64,000 nt of DNA from Gymnopilus junonius (Eukaryota; Basidiomycota; Agaricomycetes; Agaricales; Galerinaceae). Where the stretch lies: contig JADNYJ010000072.1 in the NCBI GenBank assembly GCA_015501075.1, positions 1 to 64,000 on the forward strand, given 5' to 3'. Positions 58,257 to 64,000 of the stretch are shown here, one piece after another. Position 1 is the stretch's first letter. The number at the start of each line of letters is the position of its first letter. Made by a program: the position numbers and the translations under genes. The notes beneath the pieces are model-generated. The model saw only the letters and a list, made by a program, of their open reading frames with translations, was not told the origin of the DNA and searched no databases.

Positions 58257-59095
58257 ATCATTTAAGTATGACTTCGAGCATTCACAGCTGGAGAGGAGGA
58301 GTATAACGGGTTATTATTCGAGACGCGTTTGGACGCGACGCGCCAATATCGCAGTTTGAGGACCCTGACACCGCCATCAATTTCCTTTTAAGGGTGCGAA
58401 ATCCTGCTTTTTCCTTATTTTGAGCGGCCAGGCTCCAGTTCTACATGTATTTCATATTTTATAACATGTATCTGTATTTGAAAGGATCCTAAAAAAAGTC
58501 TCCGGGACAGATTTTCTTAAAATTGCGTCGAAGATGGTGAATTGCAGAAATCCGTAGTACCAAAATAGCAGGCAAAAAGAATATGTGTGTCATCCAAAGC
58601 TTTCAGAGCAGTTAGTTAAAATTCTGTCCCGGACATTTTAAATATATGATATATGCGAGCACTTTTCTCCATATAAACCAGTTTCTATCTGATGAGTCGA
58701 GCTCGCTACAGATTTTGGCCACCTCAGCCTGCTTGTGTCGGAGTTTGAATTCCTAGCGCATTGCTGGTCCCCACTACCTGAAATTAGACAACGAGTCACG
58801 TGTTGTTGGTGAGATACTGGCCTAGATGGTGAAGGAGACAAATGAATACTGAAGGCGTTAACAATCGTGCTTGGTATTGACTTTGAGGCCTCCATCAGAA
58901 GAAATACACCCCGAACTTTCGGGACTTGCAGTACTTTCAAAGTCGAAAAGTGCGAAAGCATCAGGAACTTTTGAAAAGAAGGTCCCGAATCCTTTCAAAA
59001 GGCTCTGGTGCTTTTGCAGGCTTGGAAGTGACTGAAAAGTTGTATGAGCTATTTATGAAAATCATTATTTCAGTTTCTCGAAAGGATGGGTGAAA
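58257..59095. other. No supported gene
   Basis: Spacer. No motif was recognised in the frames present. Confidence 0.4.
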
Positions 59096-59489
59096 TCAAT
59101 TCAATTTGGTATTACGACAGTGGGAACAGCACATCTCACTCTTCTTTGAGGTCCTCGGTAGTATCCATATCATCAGCACTGGTGGCAGCGTCATCCTCAA
59201 GCTCAAAGTCCGACCCCTTCTCCTCCTCCTTGACGTCGCCAGCAGCTTCTGAGGAAGCATCGTCACCTGATAACGACTTCGACCTCTTTTTTCCCTTACC
59301 AGCGGCCATTTCATGAGCGGCGGACATGATTTCCTCCCACTGCTTGTCATTCAGCTTCTCAACAACACGTTCGATCTCCCGCGTAGGCTTCTTGCCTTGA
59401 ATGGTGTGGGGAGGAAGGTTGCGAGGGGCGTCGGAGGGATTGCGCCTGTCGCTGTCACCCCAATTGTCACCTGAGAATCCCATGTACAC
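59096..59489 (-). other. Acidic coding fragment of unknown origin
   Basis: The frame reads MGFSGDNWGDSDRRNPSDAP, KKPTREIERVVEKLNDKQWE, a basic GKGKKRSKS patch and an acidic tail with EEEKGSDFELEDDAATSADD. It looks like the C-terminal part of a larger nuclear protein whose upstream portion has been replaced by the F-box-family exon at 59.5 kb. No family recognised. Confidence 0.4.
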
Positions 59490-59800
59490 TAATAAAATTC
59501 GGCCTCATCATACCAGTCTCGCCAAGCCATACTTTTTTCTTCACCTACAGTTTTCAATTGACCATCGGTTCCATTTTTTGCAAGGTCTTCCTTTATACGG
59601 AGTATTTCCCACCAGGTTATGGGCACTTTAACTTTATTACTTTTGATGCAGACGTCAATATACTTCAATGTTCTTATGTGCCTTGCCAAGACAGGGCGAA
59701 GGGATCTTCTTTAAGCAGTTCCTGTCCCTGTGCTTACAATAGCCTGTTATGTCAAAGAAAAGAGAGACGTATATGAATGGCACAGAAGCCTGCTGGATTT
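59489..59800 (-). pseudogene. Isolated C-terminal exon of the F-box family
   Basis: Contains RTLKYIDVCIKSNKVKVPIT, WWEILRIKEDLAKNGTDGQL and the tail MAWRDWYDEAEF, matching the last exon of copies 1 and 3 (KYIDVCKTIDSVKGPKTWWK, MALRDWYD). The exon start (PFIYVSLFFD) is recognisable but frame-shifted. No upstream exons are present. A second isolated last exon lies at 54.1-54.4 kb. Confidence 0.65.
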
Positions 59801-60081
59801 GCCATTTTTCTCTAGCTGTGAAATTTGAAAGTATAGAGTAGGAAGGAAAGTAACAATAAGAGATTCCAAAGCTTTGAGAACTGGAATGGCCTGGTAATAA
59901 GTCATGTAGATACTGTATAGCAAAGATTGTTTGATTTTATCGCACTGGACAGTCAGAGGACAAATGAAATAATACGAAAAAGTAGCGAGTATAGATGCTG
60001 TTAGTGTTGCCTGCTGAGAACCCCTCGTCGTACCCCAGTTTCCAGTTAGCTTTTATCGCCCAATAAAATCATCAACCCATG

Positions 60082-61720
60082 CTACAAATGGAACACATTG
60101 TGGAAGAAACCATCATCAGAGAACGGACAGTTAAACGCAGCAAGACTCTTGGGAACAACAAACACGAAGTGTTGATTTTCTGGGGCGGAGAGTGGGGAGA
60201 GGCTATTAAGAGCGGCCGAAACACCTCTACAGTTGTATGCATCGGAGTACTGGCAAATCGAAACATATAGAGGTGACCAGCGTGAACAATAAAGGAGTCG
60301 ATAGCACACTCGTTTTCGACAGCGGCACGTAATAGATATCCTCCTCGACAGAAAGTGCCCCACTGGAGTGATCGTACGTCCGCACATTGGGGCCAAGATT
60401 GAAAGAGAAATAGTAGGGGCGGCTTGCCTTACGCAGTGCTTCTTCCTGGGATTGAGGTGACTTGGAAAGCTGTCCAAAAATAGCCTGCCAGGATGAATCG
60501 AAATCACCAGTCCGACTCGGACACATGGGTGATGCGACGATTTCAATTTCGCGGATGAACCGATGTTGGTGAGGGACTCCAAGAGCAGGCCTAGTATCCC
60601 TTCGGCATCTAGGACAGGAGAAAAGTCATGATCACATCGACGAGGTCCCCCTCTTTCCATGACCAAAACTGAATAAGAAATAGATGCCTTACGAGGGCCG
60701 AAGCGGTTCAACGATAAATAGAGGCGTCGAGTCCGAACGACGGACGGTACAAAGTTCCTCGGAGAGGTGTCCAATACGCAGACGTCGTTTATCGTCGAGA
60801 AATCCTGCAACAAACCGTTCTGGGGTGTCCAATTTTGAGAAGGTCACAGCATTACGATGAGCATATAATTGGTTGATGGTCTTGGGTGCATATTGCAAGC
60901 AGAAACGTGCACTGGGTCCCGCATTATCGAACCGGCTCAGAAATTTCCTCAGATGTTCTGGTGGGATAGAGGCCGCGCTGTAAATGTAAACAAGTAGGTT
61001 GTGAAAAACCATCAAATGTATATATACAAACACCCACTCACGCTTTTTCGAGTTCGCCTCTCGTCCATGGATTCATAACAATCAGTTCGGGCGTCCGCGC
61101 CTGACGGAGTGTGGCCCAACGCTCTTCCTTCGGAGAGGTGACGTAGATCGGAAAAACTTGGTTGTCCTGTACCGCGACTTCAGGGGGGACTGAATCGCTT
61201 GGAATGCATCCACAAAACACCATGTGAATGGCGGATGGCGAAGATATTCAGGGTCGATAACTTGAACACCCGCGTTCGAGAACAAGTGGAATTCACCGCT
61301 GCGGTACCATATTACTGGCTGCTTTTCTCCAAGGCACCGCATATGCATAGTAAATCCACATGGACTTCCCTGCATCACGCAAAGGAAGGGTAAGCTACTG
61401 GATTACACCACAAAGGATTGATTCACCGATCCCGGGTTGTCCAGTGACTATCGCGACTACGCTGGGATCATTACTTGCGGCCTTTACACGGTCAAAAATG
61501 CGAATATATTCAGCTCGAACCAGAAAACGAGTTGAAAGACCTCCAGAAAGGGATCGCCCGGTAGAACGTCGTCATTCCTGTCTCCTTCGTGTTCTGATCT
61601 AGGATCATCGGTGTTCATGACACTTGGAAGGGTTGTGAGGGCTTGATCGAGGGGGTTCCCCCAGAACTCGCTATGGAGGACCAAAAATCCTGTGGCATCG
61701 GGAGGTGTTGAGCGGAATGA
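60082..61720 (-). pseudogene. P-loop NTPase protein of the Crinkler/RHS-like fungal family, decayed
   Basis: Read leftwards: TPPDATGFLVLHSEFWGNPL, NDDVLPGDPFLEVFQLVF, then after a shift EYIRIFDRVKAASNDPSVVA and the Walker A region VTGQPGIGESILCGV at about 61417-61443. There the essential Lys is Glu. Then VIWYRSGEFHLFSNAGVQVI, PPFTWCFVDAFQAIQSP, VFPIYVTSPKEERWATLRQA, ELIVMNPWTRGELEKA and RFDNAGPSARFCLQYAPKTI. The C-terminal part has SVEEDIYYVPLS and NQHFVFVVPKSLAAFNCPFS. Several frame changes occur. I know the family as abundant in agaric genomes. The link to Crinkler/RHS effectors, secreted or mobile proteins with a P-loop front and a toxin-like end, is inference. The altered Walker A means this copy would not work as an NTPase. 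Confidence 0.65.
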
Positions 61721-62288
61721 GAAGGATAAATGACGTAAATTATACGAACTCATATTTTCATTTTCTGCTTGAGAGGGTGCGACGGGGTAAGGCGAAGCAG
61801 GCGGCAGAGCTAGATGCAAAAGTTAATGTCGACCGTGCTTTGTCACGAATCAAGCATGGTGAACACACCTGCAATATATGCCAACGATCTGTCCACCTTT
61901 TTGCCCCGCTCAGCGTGGATAACAATTCTAAGAGCCGCTATAAATTGTGATGCGGAGATGGTATCTCCTATATCCAGTTGAGGCGAAAACATTGCGAGAA
62001 CCTAGATTCGAGTGGACAGTAAGAAATCACACTATACTGTAATGTAAAGAGAATAAAGACGTCACTCGCCTCGTTTGTAATCGTTGAAGAAATATGGGGA
62101 AATCGCCCGCTAAACCACCTTCTTGCTTCGTACATGCTGAACGTGAGTGTATCGAGATACTCGTCAGAGTCATCATTGGCCGTGGCGTGTTGTTCTTCAT
62201 GTGAATGAGATAAACTTTTTAGACTTGCTGTGTACAATTCGTATTCGGCGTCGCCGAGGCTGGCTAAGGGGATAGAAAGTTTCCTCAT
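61484..62288 (-). other. EH-like domain N-terminus reading in frame into the NTPase-family gene
   Basis: Exon 1 (62288-62070) encodes MRKLSIPLASLGDAEYELYT, AHSHEEQ-like text and LDTLTFSMYEARRWFSGRF. A GC-AG intron (62069-62002) leads to exon 2 (62001-61869) with FSPQLDIGDTISASQFIAAL and HAERGKKVDRSLAYIAG, which resembles an EH-type (endocytic, EF-hand-like) domain. After an intron, exon 3 (from 61809) reads in phase LPPASPYPVAPSQ and continues without a stop into the front of the NTPase family protein, ending at a TAA-type stop at 61484. EH proteins normally continue with a Pro-rich linker, so the join may be an insertion breakpoint. Exon phases 0 and 1 agree, which supports the model. Confidence 0.5.
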
Positions 62289-62989
62289 CGCGTAAATACA
62301 ACGCTTGCAATGAAGACAAGAAAGGAGAATATTGTAATCAATTAATTAAAGCGGAGCGGGCTTTAAACTTCTTACGTAGTCCGTTTCAAATCCAACTGAA
62401 ACTCCTTTCCCTTCAATGAGTCGCAGCTTCATGTCAGAAGATACTGATATATTTTCAACGACACTTTGCACCGCGGGGGCTGTTAGCTATATTTCTTAAC
62501 AATATTTGATCTTTAAACCCTTTTCATCGTATCCACCATATCAACAACATCCACGCTCCTCTGTGTCGTTCTTAGCGCGGAAGGAGATGTAAGGATCAAC
62601 ATTCTTTGTTGCTCTGAGGCTCATCAGCCGCCCTCAGAATGGGAAAAGTGTCGACAGCTCGTTGGCATTTGTTCAAGGTATGCCACCCTGTTTGATTCAT
62701 GACGAATGTCGAGTGAACACCAATGAAGTTTTAGCAGCGCCATCTGATCATGAGTTAGCTCGTGCAGACTTACAAGCTAGATATCATGAATACTGCTCAC
62801 CACTTATCTTGGGCTTCCCGACGCGACAGAATACATTGCCCTTCATCGCGAGTGCTGGGGTCGCCCTATTGATCATTCTGTCACAAGCCTTCCGAATGAC
62901 CTGGTTCCCTCATCTAGCCATGAAGTGCGCATGCGAAGTGAGGGTCATGTCGCATTTCAAGTTACCCACGCCTCCGCTTTCTCCTTTCT
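62289..62989. other. No confident gene
   Basis: A frame from 62640 (MGKVSTARWHLFK, followed by a GT) and another at 62662-62991 with a hydrophobic stretch (LPFIASAGVALLIILSQAF) are present, but nothing is recognisable. The right part leads into the Ser/Pro-rich locus. Confidence 0.35.
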
Positions 62990-64000
62990 AAATTGAACAC
63001 ACCTTTTCAAAAATCCCGACTCCTCCTCTCCTTTCCGAACAGAGAGCAGCAAATAGCAGGATGGATCTGATTCAGATGTGTCGCTTCCTCCTTTTTCTGT
63101 ACTCTATCATCTTTCTTCCTTCCTCGTTGCTGTTCTCATTCTCAATCACGGTCGCCTCAGCCTTACAGTCGACCAATCTACAGCTACTAGTACTAGATCA
63201 CTGTTCAAATTCGAAGGATGTCATTGCCTCATCCATACCATCGCCACCATCTCGATCCCAACCCAAGGCCCGTTCCTATTTTCGATTCCGATGAAGACCA
63301 GCAGGACCGATCTCATTCGAGGCAGACTCGGAGGGCACTCCGCGTGCTGAACCCGTCCGAGTCAACTTGTTCGCTGGGGAGTGTTAGTATTAGTGATAGC
63401 GGCTGTGCGGTGTCGTCGCCGTCGCTCTCAATAGCCCATCCGCGGTTGCTCTCGCCTTCGCCCTCCCGCCCTCACTCTGTCTCCACGTCATTCTCCCCCT
63501 CAGCTTCTCCTTCCACCCATACTTCTCCTCTTCTATCCCCTCCCCTCTCACCCTCTCCACCCCTCCCATCCAACCACCAGAACCATAAGCAAAAACAAGC
63601 AGAGTTAAGCAACAAGATCAAACGCCGCCGACGCGCTTTTGCAGATGCTATAGCACAAGCTGCGGGAGAGGGCGGGATCCGTATACGCAGCCGTATCGGT
63701 ATGCATATGCTGCTGCTGGGTCTTTGCGGCGTGTTCGGGATGGGCAGCAGGATCAGCGTTATTCAAGCCCCAGACAAAGCCAGGTTCAAGATTTAGCCGA
63801 GATGGGGATCGTGTGCGTCTTCTGCGACTTTGACCTCCACGCTCCCGCCGTATGAGGAGTGTGGTTTGGGTGAGGACGAAGATGTCGTCGTTATATCTCC
63901 TGAGGGTGCCGGTGCTGGTGACCATGATCATCCGCAGCTTCAAGTTCCTCAACGTGCTGTGCTGTCTAATTCTCACTCCCAACGCCGTCTGCACTCTCGG
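62990..64000 (+). pseudogene. Ser/Pro-rich low-complexity protein, decayed (copy 2, runs off the window)
   Basis: This locus matches the minus-strand locus at 50860-49700 block by block. MSLPHPYHRHHLDPNPRPVP begins a frame that includes ALRVLNPSESTCSLGSVSIS, SDSGCAVSSPSLSIAHPR, a Ser/Pro-rich stretch, then ELSNKIKRRRRAFADAIAQA and AGEG. A shift then puts YAYAAA-like text out of frame, and SRISVIQAPDKARFKI ends the frame at 63796. Further matching text continues out of frame to the window end. Copy 2 retains a basic KRRRR that copy 1 has changed to KHCP. Both copies are broken, so neither gives the full protein. Function unknown. Confidence 0.5.

Noticed and set aside
58638..58961. 107-codon minus-strand frame
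   Set aside because: No domain, no splice evidence and ordinary AT-rich composition; probably a chance ORF.
1..64000. CRISPR arrays, bacterial operons, rRNA genes
   Set aside because: The gene structure is eukaryotic with spliceosomal introns. I saw no spaced repeat array and no rRNA-like conserved blocks. I also noticed no convincing tRNA, but a dedicated scan would be needed to exclude one.

Overview
The window looks like accessory, repeat-rich DNA from a filamentous basidiomycete, most likely an agaricomycete. The reasons are: many short GT-AG introns of about 45-70 bases that cut genes into small exons; expanded and decaying families typical of such genomes (SRPK-like kinases, F-box/leucine-rich proteins, P-loop NTPase proteins of the Crinkler/RHS kind); a hAT DNA transposon; a solo LTR; and a DIRS-type tyrosine-recombinase retrotransposon. 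I identified families from motifs and memory only, because no database search was possible.

Layout. 1-3.9 kb is low-complexity, Pro/Thr/Ser/His-rich sequence with no gene I can defend. 4.2-24.4 kb is a tandem array of SRPK-like protein kinase genes on the plus strand: copies A (4260-5753), B (10694-12329), C (13008-14559), D (20186-21693) and E (22564-24034), plus a relic at about 15.0-15.3 kb and an inverted relic at 15.7-16.5 kb. Only A and B are open throughout. A 3.85-kb hAT element with a perfect 8-bp target duplication sits between A and B. A spliced 117-aa gene of unknown function, a 510-bp solo LTR and a small PHD-finger gene lie between the relics and D.

24.7-37.7 kb carries a decayed GPI-type aspartic protease, two decayed F-box-like genes (minus), a secreted protein-kinase-like gene, an MFS sugar transporter (32.5-35.2 kb) and a Ser/Thr-rich single-pass membrane protein. 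38.5-43.3 kb is a DIRS-like element on the minus strand (gag-like, RT-RNase H, tyrosine recombinase) with six in-frame stops. 44-46.3 kb holds two more F-box-family remnants.

46.5-51 kb is low-complexity and contains a decayed Gln/Pro/Ser-rich gene (minus); a second copy runs off the right end at 63-64 kb (plus). Between them are the best-preserved F-box gene (52371-53966), isolated C-terminal exons of that family, a decayed PD-(D/E)XK-like nuclease gene, a small basic-acidic ORF, and a decayed P-loop NTPase gene that reads in frame out of an EH-like N-terminal coding segment (60-62.3 kb).

There is no operon-like logic. The theme is gene-family duplication and decay with transposon insertion. 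Many disabling lesions are single-base indels, several of them in homopolymers, so part of the apparent decay may be sequencing error. The stops in the DIRS element and the hAT gene are different: they look like C:G to T:A transitions. I did not find a clearly new biological system. The most unusual items are the kinase array, the EH/NTPase fusion ORF and the 117-aa orphan gene.
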